Positions 43,331 through 55,365 of a stretch of DNA of 64,000 bases are shown here, piece after piece. The notes under the pieces were generated by a model. The model was not told the origin of the DNA. It saw nothing but the letters and a program-made list of their open reading frames with translations, and did no database searches. The position numbers and the translations under genes were made by a program. Source of the DNA: Saussurea involucrata (lineage: Eukaryota; Streptophyta; Magnoliopsida; Asterales; Asteraceae); the NCBI GenBank assembly GCA_033807775.1, contig CM066321.1:41950850-42014849 (forward strand), in the 5' to 3' direction. How positions within the stretch are numbered: position 1 is the stretch's first letter; every line of letters starts with the position of its first letter.

Positions 43331-44103
43331 AAAATCTAGAAATATAGTACCTGAGAAGTCGTCATGTGTGGCGTTACGAACCCCAAGATGACCGGTCACA
43401 AGATGGTTCCCGGTTTTATCAAATTTCTCGAGTCATGTTCTAATACCTTATCACGTTGTTTGGACCATATCACGTTGTTTAGAAACCCTAAAACAAGAAA
43501 TCGAGATTAGAAGCAAAAGATTAGAATCGTCTGAGAAATCAAGATTAGAATCTAGAGCACAAGAATCAAGATTAGGAACCCTATAACAAAACATATACCT
43601 GATTTGAATAGTTTGAGAAATCCTTACCCTGTGAATCTTTGAGATATGAATACTTTGTTCAAACCTAGATCTTGAGGGATAATAGGTGAAAGAAGAAACC
43701 ACAAAGAAACCCAGATCGATGACTGAGATAATAATCCCATATCGATAATCCCAGATCGCGCATGCTGTTTGTTCAACGTGATGGAGCCTGCAGAGAAAGA
43801 GACAGAAGGAGAGAGAAGCGGGATTTTAAAACAAATTCTGGGAAGCGGGAGTTAATTTGAAACAAATTTGAGGGATAGGGGAGATGGAGAGAGAGATTTT
43901 AAGTAATTATGAATTAAAGGGTGGTACATATTGCTTTTGAGGTTGTTTTTAAGAGTTAGGTGCCTTCATGCTTTATAATATAGTATAGATAAATATAAGA
44001 TATACATATATATTCCACTATTTCATCATAAAATGATTAAATGGGATTAGAAGTTAGTCCTTAATAATAATAAGAAATTTGTCCTTTGCTGTCCAGATTT
44101 TGG
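43331..44103. other. End of the Helitron-like segment and flank of element H
   Basis: Nothing coding is recognised. The Helitron-like terminus lies at 43989, and about 110 bp of AT-rich DNA then lead to the probable LTR of H. Confidence 0.5.
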
Positions 44104-45592
44104 TGTCACTTTGTGTCCATCTTTGGGTAACTTCCAGGTATAGTTAGGTCAAGATATTTTATGTCCAAAGGGTTTAATGAGTTAGAAAACTTTTGGCATA
44201 AGTTTCATAATTTTTAGAAGTCTTTAAGTACATGAAATAATACTTGACGTAAAACTCGACAGAAGACGTTGCTGCTTGCGCACTGTTTCTGTGAAAACTG
44301 TTTGGTAGACGAAATAATTTCCTGAAAAAGAATCACTCAATTTAGAGTTTTATTGAGTGAGATATGACCATTTGAAGAGAGGTGTGGAATCTGACAGCAA
44401 GCTGTCAAAACTACACCTTGTGCATGTGCTCCTATATTGACTTCTTAACCAAAATTCTTATTCCTTTGCATGCAAAATCCGATTTGACCCTTTTCCATAC
44501 ACTTATTTTCAGTTCCAAAACACATTTTTGAACCATTCAAATTACATGCAAGTTACCTATCAACTCATATTTTATAAACTTTTGTAAAAGACTCATTTTG
44601 AAGAATGTTGATGTTCTTGCCAAGAACATCAACATGCAACTTAAAATTGTGTATTTTGAGCTCATGCATGTTTGTTTAAGTATGTTTTTAGTGGATTACA
44701 AAGATAAACTCATGAAACTCTTGAACAAAAGAAGATGGATTTCTCAAGAAAACTACATGCATGTGTTTAAAATGTTCATCTTTGGTCTTAACATAGGTTT
44801 GATTTTGGATTCACCACCTTTTTAATAACAAGAAGATGTTATGGTGGTACATCTACAAACATTAAGACATTGTAAAGAAGATTTTTAAAAAGTTAAAGAA
44901 AGTGTAGAAGGGATGAAGAACATTCATCAAATGCAAGAAAGTGAAAATAACTTAAAAGAGTGTGTGTGGATTTCACCCAACACACTTGTATTTACCTTGG
45001 ATTATTTTTATCCTTTGAAGAAAAGTGATTGAGGGGCTGGAATTTGGGATGAAGATGGATGAAGATTTGATGATTTGAAGATTTGAAGATTTGAAGATGG
45101 AGAGAGAAAGAATTGCAAGTATTCTTTTAGAGAGAGAGTGAGATGAGATAATGAAATGGATTGTGAAGACTTGTTGCATTCTTATGGAGTAGAGAGGGGG
45201 GGGGGCTCTCAAGGTGGGGGGGGGGGGGGTTGGTGAGTGATAGAAATAATTTGTCAAATCTTGTCTTTTTGATTAAAAATTAAAATACAAGTATTTTCTT
45301 AATAAATGAAATACAAAGTAATTATATATAAAATAAAGTATATATATATACTATTATTGAAATACATAAATTATCAATTATATAAATACTTGTAGTATAA
45401 ATGTAGGTCAAGTTGGCATTTTATGAGATTTATGGATAATTTCCTAATTCAAGGGTTTTTTAGGCAAAATTTCTCGAATTTTCCTATCGTACCGCGTTTA
45501 CTGCTAAACTTGCACTGTATGAACTATGTCATGAGAAAAATGATATATTCAGTGTAGTTCTAACCTGAGGTATAAATTTGACGGTTGTCACA
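44104..45592 (-). repeat. Probable 3' LTR of element H
   Basis: The high edge is firm: ...gttgtcaca is followed by the polypurine tract. The low edge is a guess at tgtcactttg (44104), where the sequence changes character; the preceding tttgg would be the TSD. It contains poly-G runs (45195-45231) and gatttgaa tandem repeats (45060-45095). With no second copy in the window, the length of about 1.49 kb is unconfirmed. Confidence 0.5.
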
Positions 45593-45607
45593 GTCTCCCC
45601 CGGTTAG
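45593..45607 (-). other. Polypurine tract of element H
   Basis: The minus strand reads TAACCGGGGGAGAC directly before the LTR start TGTGACAACC. Confidence 0.75.
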
Positions 45608-45626
45608 AAGAATTTCGTCCCGAAAT

Positions 45627-47246
45627 TCAAGTGTTGCTAGCGTTAACAGGCTTGCTAGTAAAGAGATGAGGATACTTTTGGAACATGTAATCCTCCCGTT
45701 CCCAAGTGTACTCAGCCCTACGCCTTGTGTTCCAATGAACCTTTACTATCGGGATTTTGCTTCGCCTAAGACGCTTAACTTCCCTATCGAGTATTTCCAT
45801 TGGCTCCTCTACGATATGCAGCTTATCGTTGATTTGGATTTCTTCCAAGGGCACGGTTACTGCTTTGTTGGCTAAACATTTCTTTAAGTTTGACACGTGA
45901 AATGTGTTGTGAATCGCACTTAACTCTACTGGCAAATCCAACTTGTAAGCCACTGGTCCGATTCTTTCTGTGATCTTGAATGGTCCAACATATCCTGGAC
46001 TCAGCTTTCCTCTTTTCCCGAATTGGACTGTTCCCTTCCAAGGGGATACCTTCAAAAAGACTCTGTCGTCAACTTGAAATTCTAAAGGCTTCCTACGATT
46101 GTCCGCATAGCTCTTTTGACGATCTTGAGCTGCTTTAAGCCTATCTCTGATGATTGCAATCTTGTCGGTGGTTTCTTGGACAATGTCCGGACTAGATAGT
46201 TGTCTATCTCCAATTTCCAACCAAGAAAGTGGCGATCGACACTTGCGTCCATACAGGGCTTCATGTGGTGCACACTGAATACTGGTGTGATAGCTATTAT
46301 TGTAAGAAAACTCAACTAACGACAAGTGGTTATCCCAACTTCCTCCAAAGTCTATCACACATGCCCGAAGCATGTCCTCCAATGTCTGAATGGTTCGGTC
46401 ACTCTGACCATCCGTTTGAGGATAATTGGCCGTGCTCAAGTTTAATTGCGTACCTAACGCTCTTTGAAGTGACTACCAGAATCGAGATGTGAAGCGACTA
46501 TCTCTATCTGATATGATGGAAACTGGGACTCCATGACGAGTGACAACTTCCTTGATGTAGATTTGAGCAAGCTTCTCCATCTTAAAGTCTTCCCGAATGG
46601 GCAAGAAATGTGCAGACTTTGTAAATCGATCCACTATAACCCAAATCGAGTCGTGTCCTTCGGCAGTTCTTGGAAGTTTGGTTATGAAATCCATAGTGAT
46701 TTGTTCCCATTTCCACTGGGGAATCTCTGGTTGCTGCAACAGTCCTGATGGATTTTGATAAACAACCTTGACTTTGGAACAAGTTATGCATTTTCCTACA
46801 TATGTGGCAATATCCTTCTTCATTCCTGGCCACCAATAGTACTCCCTTAAATCCTTGTACATCTTATCTGCTCCTGGGTGAATCGAGTACTTAGATTTAT
46901 GAGCCTCTTCCAAAATCATTTTCCGTAGGTTGTCAGCCTTTGGGATCCATACCATGCCTTTAAAGTAACGTACTCCATCAATTTTAGTTTCAAAACTCAA
47001 TTCTAAACCATGAAGGGTCTCGTCCTTCAGGTTTTCAGACTTCATTGCTTCATTTTGAGCTTTGAAAATCCGAGTTTTCAAACTTGTTTGAACCAGTGCT
47101 CCTAACGCTCGGACTCGTGAAGGTTTTACCCTTTCTTTCCTACTCAGGGCATCGGCTACCACGTTGGCCTTTCCTGGGTGGTAACGTATCTCACAATCGT
47201 AGTCGCTGAGTAGTTCTACCCATCTTCTTTGCCCTATATTAAGCAT
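45627..47246 (-). pseudogene. RNase H end, integrase and chromodomain of element H
   Basis: Two stretches share one frame with a TAG at 46473. From the RNase H end (QRRWVELL, YHPGKANVVADALSR) it runs through the integrase zinc finger (IHPGADKMY, CITCSKVK), the catalytic core (MDFITKLPRT, SDRDSRFTS, NYPQTDGQSDRT) and the Gypsy integrase C-terminus (GPFKITERIG, IHNTFHVSNL), ending in a chromodomain-like KVHWNTRRRAEYTWE. The chromodomain would steer insertion to heterochromatin. A premature stop right after the core blocks a full integrase. Confidence 0.85.
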
Positions 47247-47375
47247 CTTTTGATCAAAAATATACTGAAGACTCTTGTGATCAGTGAAAATTGTGCACTT
47301 GGTACCGTATAGATAATATCTCCATATCTTCAGAGCGAATACTACAGCTCCAAATCATGCGTGGTATAGTTCATC

Positions 47376-47641
47376 TCATGAACTTTTAATTGTCTCGAGG
47401 CGTATGCTATCATTTTGCATCAATACGCAACCTAATCCTTGATGCGACGTGTCACAATATACCACAAAATTTTCCGTTCCTTCCGGTAAGGCTAAAATCG
47501 GTGCATTGCACAACTTCTTCTTCAAAAGTTGAAACGCTTCTTCTTGTGAAGCTCCCCAAACGAATTCCTTGTCCTTTTGGGTTAACGTGGTGAGGGGTTT
47601 AGCGATCTTAGAGAAATTCTCGATAAAACGCCGATAATATC
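47376..47641 (-). pseudogene. RT-RNase H connection of element H, low side of G
   Basis: The translation gives GYYRRFIENFSKIAKPL (RT thumb), then FQLLKKKLCNAPIL and the RNase H start FVVYCDTSHQGLGCVLM. It continues the RT fragment at 59873-60342 across the insertion of G. A frameshift near 47376 separates it from 45627-47246. Confidence 0.8.
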
Positions 47642-47646
47642 CTTCC
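47642..47646. repeat. Target site duplication of element G (low side)
   Basis: CTTCC here and at 59868-59872, flanking the two ends of G inside the RT of H. Confidence 0.9.
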
Positions 47647-49141
47647 TGTAACAACCTAAATCCCATATACACAACAAATCACATATGTAGCATAACATTG
47701 ACATAACAAACGAACATCTTATTACAATTACGGTCCTTTAGTCTTTTACAATCAAAAGAAGTCATTCTACTACAAACTTCATACTAAATACATACATAAC
47801 ATTTAACCATTTTACTACAACTGCTAAACATGCCAAATTCTTCATCATATATCTCTTCACAAAAGCCATTCCTCGATTACTCTAATTACTTGCCCTTACC
47901 CAATCCGCCACCTGGAATACATATTTTAAAACAAAATGAGGGTTAGACCTAATGGTCTAAGTGAGAAAATCCCTGTTAATTTGAAACTATTTATATAACT
48001 TCATTCATATAAATCACACAACACAATCAAATATATCAATTTGATCTCACACATCCTGTACCTTCCCTTCTCATTTCTCCTGGCCATATTAGTTGGTAGC
48101 AAGCCAACTAATAATTTACAACGCTGTACAACATCTACAGCCAAACAAAGCTATACGGATTCTATAGCCAAGCACACCGGTCCTAAACCCGGCCAACATA
48201 TTATTACACATTATAATACTCATGTAAATATAATACCTCGATATATTATAATTCACATATAAACACATAGTCATCAGCTATTACATTCCCAATCCACATA
48301 TATACGTATTCCAGTTAAAAACGTTTTTAGAGTAAAACTCACCTGTTTTGTTTATCCAAACACGCTTTGAAATCTTCTTTCAATTGATTCTATCTTTCAC
48401 CTCGACTTTACAGTATCTGAAACAATTTAAGACACATACACCGCTTTACTAGCCAAACATATAAAGCCTACCAGTTCCTGTTCTCAACTGTCCAATACAC
48501 ACTGCACTTAACCCACTACCGGGACTACAGGGTACCGGGACTTCTCAGTACCGGGACACCATAATACCGGTACTTGACTCTACCGGGACTCGACAATACC
48601 GGTACTCTATATTACCGGGAGTCGATGATACCGGGAGTTCACTACACCTGGACTTACACTACAGGGAGTCGACAGTACCGGGACTCCACCGGGAGTCGTC
48701 AGTACCAGGAGTCTACCGGGACTTCCCCGGGACTCTCAAGAATACAGTCGGTTCATTTACTCAGAAATCGATTGAAATCTATACCAATCACAGAAATCGA
48801 AACTTCTAAATCGATGGATATCTTCTATTACTGATTACCAACACAGATATAAAGGTACTTACCTCAAAATCAACTTCAACTAAATCAATCGATGCTTTAT
48901 CCGTATGTTTCCTTTCTTGCTTCTTTTCGCCTCCAGAACTCCCGCACACACACTCTTTCTATTTTTAGGATATCTGAATACTATTTGATGCTTAAGAGGT
49001 AATATCAAACCACACTTACCAAATGGACCTTGAACTTCTCATTAATGACCCAAACACCCTTAAACTTATAATTTACCCAAACTTACCCTAAACATCATAT
49101 TTTATAGTTAAATTATCTAACGGACTTACCCGGGTATTACA
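47647..49141 (-). repeat. 3' LTR of element G
   Basis: The LTR runs from tgtaacaacc to gggtattaca, 1495 bp. The last 385 bp (48757-49141) match 59483-59867; the rest has no counterpart in the 5' LTR. It includes a CCGGGACT minisatellite. Confidence 0.85.
48517..48742. repeat. Degenerate minisatellite 'taccgggactc' in the LTR of G
   Basis: About twelve units of 15-22 bp built on ACCGGGACT or ACCGGGAGT. Several contain CCGG or the palindrome ACCGGT. It lies just outside the part of the LTR retained at the 5' end. Confidence 0.8.
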
Positions 49142-49156
49142 TCATCTCCCCCTTAA
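49142..49156 (-). other. Polypurine tract of element G
   Basis: The minus strand reads TTAAGGGGGAGATGA next to the LTR start TGTAATACCC. Confidence 0.85.
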
Positions 49157-49179
49157 AAGAATTCCGTCCCGGAATTCAG

Positions 49180-52100
49180 TTAAGTGAAAAGATGAGGGTA
49201 TTTGGCTCTCATTTCCGATTCGGATTCCCACGTAGCATCCTGACCTCTATGATGCCTCCACTGAACTTTCACTTGCCTAATCTCTTTATTCCGCAGCACT
49301 TTAACTTTACGATCAACTATAGCTTCCGGCTCTTCCACATAATTCAGTCTTTCGTCGACTTGTATCTCTGGTAGGGAGACGGACTGATCTGGAGTAACCA
49401 AACACTTTCGTAAGTTTGATACGTGAAATGCGTTATGAATCCTGCTCAGCTACTTCACCGATCCTTTCTGTTATTGCAAACGGTCCGATATACCTTAGGC
49501 TAAGTTTACCTTGTCGTCCAAATCTGATGACTCCTTTCCACGGCGAAACCTTTAACATCACGTAATCCCCAACTTGAAATTCCAATGGCTTTCGGCGTCG
49601 GTCAGCGTAGCTTTTCTGTCTGTCTTGAGCCACTTTCAATCGTTCACGGATCTGAGTAACCTTATCGGTGGTTAACTGAACTATTTCCGGCCCCGCTAAC
49701 TGTTTCTCTCCCACTTCGTTCCAACATAGAGGCGTTCGGCATTTCCTACCATACAGTACTTCTAACGGTGCCGCTTGTATGCTGGAATGATAACTGTTCT
49801 TGTAAGCGAATTCAATCAATGGTAAATGCTTATCCCACGATCCCCCAAAATCAACAATGCAAGCCCGGAGCATATCTTATAGGGTCTGAATTGTTCGTTC
49901 ACTCTGCCCATCTGTTTGGGGATGATACGCCGTACTTAACTTTATCTGTGTCCCCATTTCCCTTTGAAAACTTCTCCACAATCTTGAAGTAAAACGACTA
50001 TCACGATCAGAAATGATAGAGATTGGAACTCCATGTCGAGTTACTATTTCGTCAATGTATAACTTAGCCAATCGCTCCATCGAATCGGTTTCCTTTATCG
50101 GTAGAAAGTGTGCAGACTTTGTCAACCTGTCGACGATCACCCAAATAGAATCAAATCCCTTAGGAGTCCTTGGTAGCTTCGTGATGAAATCCGTGGTAAT
50201 CTGCTCCCACTTCCACATAGGTATTTCAAGCCGTTGCAGTTGACCAAACGGCTTTTGGTGTTCGATCTCCACTTTCTTACAAGTATCACATCTTTCCACA
50301 TACTGAGCAATCCCTCTTTTTATCCCCGGCCACCAATAGAATCGCTTTAGGTCTTTATACATCTTGTTTGTACCTGGGTGAATAGAGAAATGGGATTGAT
50401 GGGCTTCTTGTAGAACACGATCACGTAACCCACCCAAACGAGGTACCCACACTCTGTTTCCCAGACACAATAACCCACGATCATCTTTCACTAACAATGC
50501 TGACATCCCCGCTAACCGTTCTGATTTCAGATGTTCATCCTGATAAGCCTCCACTTGACACTTCTGCAATTCGTCAAATATGTTGGGTAGGAGTTCAGTT
50601 CGTAGTGAAATAACTTTTATTGTTCCACTCCTTTCTTGACGACTCAGCGCATCTACCTCCACATTCGCCTTTCCCGGGTGATAAAGGATTTCACAGTCGC
50701 AATCATTCAGCAATTCCAGCCATCTCCTTTGTCTCATATTTAGTTCCTTCTGATCAAAGAGGTGTTGGAGACTCTTATGGTCAGTATATATCTGACATTT
50801 GTAACCATACAGATAATGTCTCCAAATCTTTAACGCGAAGACAACTGATGCAAGCTCCATGTCGTGCGTAGGATATTGTCTTTCATGATCCTTTAATTGA
50901 CGAGAAGCATAAGCAATAACCTTTCCCCGCTGCATAAGTACACATCCCAAACCCAGTTTTGATGCATCACTATAAACAACAAAATCTTTCGAACCTTCAG
51001 GTAGTGATAGAATCGGCGCGCTGCACAGTTTCTCTTTCAATATCCGAAATGCCTCGTCTTGTTCTACTTTCCATTCAAACATCAGGTTCTTCCGGGTCAG
51101 TTTAGTCAAAGGCGTTGCGATACGAGAGAAGTCTTTTATAAATTTCCGATAGTAGCCGGCTAAACCAGGAAAACTACGTACTTCAGTTGCTGTCTTCGGA
51201 TGTTCCCACTTTTCAACTGCTTCCACTTTCATCGGATCAACTTGTATACCTTTCTCAGAAACGACATGCCCCAGAAACTGAACTTCTCGCAACCAGAATT
51301 CACATTTAGAGAACTTAGCGTACAACTTTTCTTTCTTCAGCAACTCTAGAACCAAACGAAGATGTTGTGTGTGATCCTCTTTGGATTGGGAATAGATAAG
51401 GATATCATCAATAAATACAATAACGAATTTATCAGGATACGACTTACATACCCGATTCATTACATCCATAAAGGCAGCTGGGGCGTTCGTCAGTCCAAAC
51501 GGCATTACTAAGAATTCGTAGTGGCCGTACCTTGTACGAAAAGCTGTCTTTAGAACGTCTTCTTCTTTAACTTTCAACTGGTGATAACCGGATCTTAGAT
51601 CAATCTTGGAGAAATAGCAAGCTCCAACTAACTGATCGAAGAGGTCATCAATTCGGGGTAACGGATACTTGTTCTTTATCGTGCGCTTATTCAATTCTCG
51701 GTAGTCGATACACATTCTTATCGAACCATCCTTCTTTTTCACAAATAACACTGGTTCTCTGCACGGTGAAGAACTAGGCCCGATGAAGCCTTTATCGGAT
51801 AGGTCTTGTAATTGTGCCATCATCTCTGTCATCTCTGGAGGTGCCAGACGATAAGGTGCACGAGCAATAGGAGTGGCTCCAAGAACTAAGTCGATACCAA
51901 ATTCCACTTGTCTAACCGGAGGAAGACTATTCAAGTCTTCGGGGAAAACTTCAGGGAATTCACTAACAATAGGAATATCTTCCATCCTATTCTTTTCTGG
52001 CTTAATATCTATCACATAAGCCAAGTAACTCTGACAACCCTTTCTCACACACTTACGGGCTTTTATCATAGATATAAGGCTAGACTGATGATTCCTACGA

Positions 52101-53475
52101 TCACCATAAATTACTACTGGTCCCTTCTCAGGTAATACCACATTTATTAGCTTCTTATCACACATTATGTTAGCCTGATTCTCGGCTAACCAGTCCATTC
52201 CCACTACGACGTCAAACTCTATCAAAGTTATAGGAAACAATTGTATCGGCACTCTACACTCCTCTATATTTATCACACAGTCATCAAATACTTCTTTAAC
52301 TGACACTTGATTATCATTTTCCGTATCTACGGATAGAGCATGTTCTAGCATTTGAGGTTTCAAACACAGGCAAGCAGCAAATGCAGGAGACACAAACGAT
52401 CGGTTTGCACCTGAATCAAATAACACCTTAGCACGTGTAGAGTTTATTAAAAATGTACCTGTGACCACATCCGGAGTTTCCTCCGCTTCTTTCTCAGTCA
52501 TTTGAAATGCGCGACCCCTGGTTACTAGCGGTTCCAGTCTTGGTATTACGGGTTTAACAATCGCTGGCCTGTTTGAAGATCCACCTTGCTGTATCCTTCC
52601 CCTCGGACAGTCTGACTGAAGGTGATCTGGTGAATTGCATAAGAAACATAGCCGCGTTACCTTACAATCTTTGATGACGTGTCCGGTCTTCCCACACTTA
52701 TAACATGCTCGTAAATCACCTCGGCAATTTCCTTGGTGGACACGGTTACACTTCTGACATGGTCTTTCCGCTGGTCGAAACGGCGGACGGTTATCATACC
52801 TCTGAAATCGAGACTTCTTCGGATCGTATTGTGGTCCTTTCCACTTTCTCTTCCCGATACTTTTATCGCCATCATCTCTTCTCATATCTCGTTCAACATT
52901 CTCCGTGGCATCAACTGCAGCTGAAAAGGTATCGGGTCCTTTTGCAGTCACTAGCCTTCTAACCTCTGAGTTCAGCCCGAAGATAAACCTTTCCGTCTTC
53001 ATCGCCTCCGTAGCAACGTAGTATTCTGCAAACCGAGACTTTTCCAAGAAGCTAGCGGTGTAGTCTCGAACGGATAAGTTTCCTTGTTGTAAGTTCATAA
53101 ATTCCCCTTCCAGTTGTTTGACGGCTGCTTGGGGACAAAATGCGTTCCTGTAGGCTATCACAAATTCTTCCCAAGAGAGGGTAGAATAAACATCAGATCC
53201 CTTAGAATGAATAAAGGATTCCCACCAATACAAAGCATCCCCCTTTAACATTGTTGTTCCATACAATACTCTATCTTCGTCAGCGCACTTACTCGTCTTG
53301 AAGATAGCTTCTATTTCCTTCATCCATCTCATTGCTTTCACTGGATCCCTGTCTCCTGAGTAGGTCGGAGGTCTACAGCTTAAAAACATTTTGAAGTCGC
53401 ACCTCCTTTGTACTGGTACAACAGTCGATGTGATTGGCATTTCATCTTCCGGTCCGGGATCCGGTATTCCAGTTT
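49180..53475 (-). pseudogene. Gag-pol polyprotein of element G (nearly intact)
   Basis: A 1187-codon open frame (53440-49877) holds, in order: retrotransposon gag (YWWESF), CCHC knuckles (CYKCGKTGHVIKDC, CFLCNSPDHLQSDC), protease (LFDSGANRSFV), RT (KKKDGSIRMCIDYREL, FIDDILIYSQ), RNase H (VVYSDASKLGLG, TDHKSLQHL) and integrase (HPGTNKMYK, CDTCKK, TDFITKLPRT, SDRDSRFTS, HPQTDGQSERT). A TAA at 49877 stops it; the same frame goes on to 49433. After a deletion of roughly 20 or more bases another frame gives the chromodomain (VKVQWRHHRGQDATWE, to 49180). The frame is open upstream to the F insertion, where gag continues at 58979-59242. Confidence 0.9.
53471..53475. repeat. Target site duplication of element F (low side)
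   Basis: AGTTT here and at 58979-58983, flanking F within gag of G. Confidence 0.9.
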
Positions 53476-54023
53476 TCTAAGTTCAGGATCTAATCTTACA
53501 ATCAAATATGAAAATTCAAGATCGTATTCACAGCAACTGGTCATATGATTTATTAACAATCTGTGAATTGCAAGATATTACAATGAGTTTCTCTCTCAAA
53601 AGATATGCGTGAAAAGTTATGTGAAAGATTAGCCAAAGATCTTTTAGCATACAGTTGCTAACTCCTATATATACTGTTTAAGGAAAGACTAAAGCTACAA
53701 TACATAAAAGAAACAGACTAATAGAACAATTACACGTGTCCTAATTAGTAACTGAATATAACAGAGAATATCCCAAGATATGAATTCTGAACATACTTCT
53801 GAATAAGCGCTTCAGAACATTTGTCTTCATAGTCAGAAGTTCTGAGTTTCCTACTCAGAACTCTGAACCTTCTAGTCAGAATCCAACACTTAGAATCTTC
53901 TTGAGATTTCTCACTCAGAACTTCTGAGTCTTCTACTCAGAACTTCTGAGTCTTCTGAGTCTTCTTTAGTCTTCTTACTCAGAATTCAACACTTGTGTTT
54001 TTGACAAAACTCTAGACCTAACA
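53476..54023 (-). repeat. 3' LTR of element F
   Basis: 548 bp; the inner terminal base pair has changed (tctaag instead of tgtaag). It is rich in TCAGAA..TTCTGA palindromes (53760-53995). There is no polypurine tract directly beside it, unlike D. Confidence 0.9.
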
Positions 54024-54205
54024 CACTTGTACTTTTCATCATCAAATTCTTAGAGCAGGAACAATCTTCAGAAGGAGCTCTTCTGAATGCTTTGACAACT
54101 TTTGCTCAGAATTCTGAATAATCTGAGTTAACAACTTCTGGTCAGTCTTTAATCAGCAGCAACAACGATTTCCAAATTGATTTCTGTTATATATTTGCTT
54201 TTTCT

Positions 54206-54570
54206 TTGCTCCCCCTTGAAATGAAAAATCTTATCTTCATGTGATCAAGTCAAATTTCTGTCTTTTTATGACTTTCTGACTTTCTTCTCCCTATTTTTTA
54301 ATCAATCAATCAGATTTTTCAATCATATCAATCTTCAAAATCTTTAGCTTTTCTCCCCCTAAAGTTTTGGAAAGCAAAATCATCTTCATAATCTTTAGCT
54401 TTTCTCCCCCTAAAGTTTTAGAAAGCAAAATCATCTTCAAAATCTTTAGCTTTTCTCCCCCTTGATTTTCAAAACTTTAGCGATGAAGTCTATGCTTTTT
54501 CTCCTCCTTAATGAATAACCTTGCTCCCCCTCAAAATAAGAATTATGGAGCAATTTGTTTTCTCCCCCTG
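54206..54570 (-). repeat. Multi-polypurine array in element F
   Basis: The minus strand carries AGGGGGAG-type motifs near 54209, 54353, 54404, 54454, 54522 and 54562. The middle three sit in near-identical units of 50-51 bp ('aaagcaaaatcatcttca'). Multiple PPT-like motifs are a known hallmark of Sireviruses. Confidence 0.8.
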
Positions 54571-55106
54571 AAAGTATGCATATATTTCACTAAAATTATT
54601 CATTTCAAATATATTTATACAAGGAAAATAAGATTCACTGAATTACACTTGATAACTACTAACATTTGATCATTTGAAAATTTTACAAAATAAATCCAAC
54701 TTAATGAAATTTATCAGATTTTTCAATCAAATGAAATCAAATGCATGTGTTTGGATTCAAATACAAGTCATCATTGCATATCAAGTTAAAAATGTTCAGT
54801 TTCAATCCCTTTATTAAATCTATTTGGTGTGCTTAGCATGCGAAATATGATTAGCTTCAAGAATATGCAATTCTAAAACATATAAGAATACTTTGCTCTA
54901 CTTACACTATTTGTCCAAAATCAGGATTTTCACAAATTTACAGGTTTATTGCGACTTTGTATTTTCCCAAAGTTTCAAGAGATGTGTGCTCATTGGCATC
55001 TTTTAATTTTGTGCTCATTGACATCTTTTAATTTTGTGCACATTGGCATCTTTTAATCAAAAAGTTTAGTAAGAATAAGATACATCGTTAAACATGACTT
55101 TATATC

Positions 55107-55365
55107 TGGTTCTATAGCAGGATTTGGGTCAGCATATCCCAGACCAGTTGGTCTTAGGTGCTAGGTGACAAGCACCCCTTGGAACTTAATTTCCCAAACC
55201 AGAAAGGCCACATCGATATATCTTAAACCCATTTGTACCAGTAGAACATGGCTTTCTATCTGGTTCTATTGCAGGATTTGGGTCAGCCGATCCCAGACCA
55301 ATTGATCTTAGGGAGTAGGTGTCGAGCACCCCTTAGGACTTACTCTCCCAAACCAGAAAGGCCAC
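55107..55365. repeat. Pair of ~118-bp direct repeats with potential hairpins
   Basis: Units about 55107-55216 and 55253-55365 both run from 'tatctggttctat' to 'aaccagaaaggccac' (about 85% identical by eye). Each is enclosed by TCTGGTT/AACCAGA. Unit 1 also has AGACCA/TGGTCT and GGTGCT/AGCACC arms; unit 2 has changed arms. Confidence 0.75.

Larger units (their letters stand above)
41841..43989 (-). mobile_element. Helitron-like terminus and captured gene fragments (3' limit unknown)
   Basis: On the minus strand the sequence at 43989 begins TCTATACTATATTATAAAGC after an A, the form of plant Helitron 5' ends (TC start, insertion between A and T). Downstream lie V-ATPase subunit-a exon pieces in the same orientation, as expected from Helitron gene capture. 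No RepHel protein is present, so it would be non-autonomous. The 3' hairpin was not found, so the start coordinate given is only where the recognisable cargo begins. Confidence 0.5.

Noticed and set aside
44598..44825. 75-codon plus-strand ORF.
   Set aside because: It lies inside the probable LTR of H, lacks any recognisable motif, and is on the opposite strand to the element.
45195..45231. Poly-G runs as G-quadruplex promoter element.
   Set aside because: Long homopolymers can be assembly or polymerase artefacts, and no supporting pattern is seen.
45585..45875. 96-codon plus-strand ORF starting MSQSPPVRR.
   Set aside because: It is the antisense of the integrase/chromodomain end of H, which explains the sequence better.
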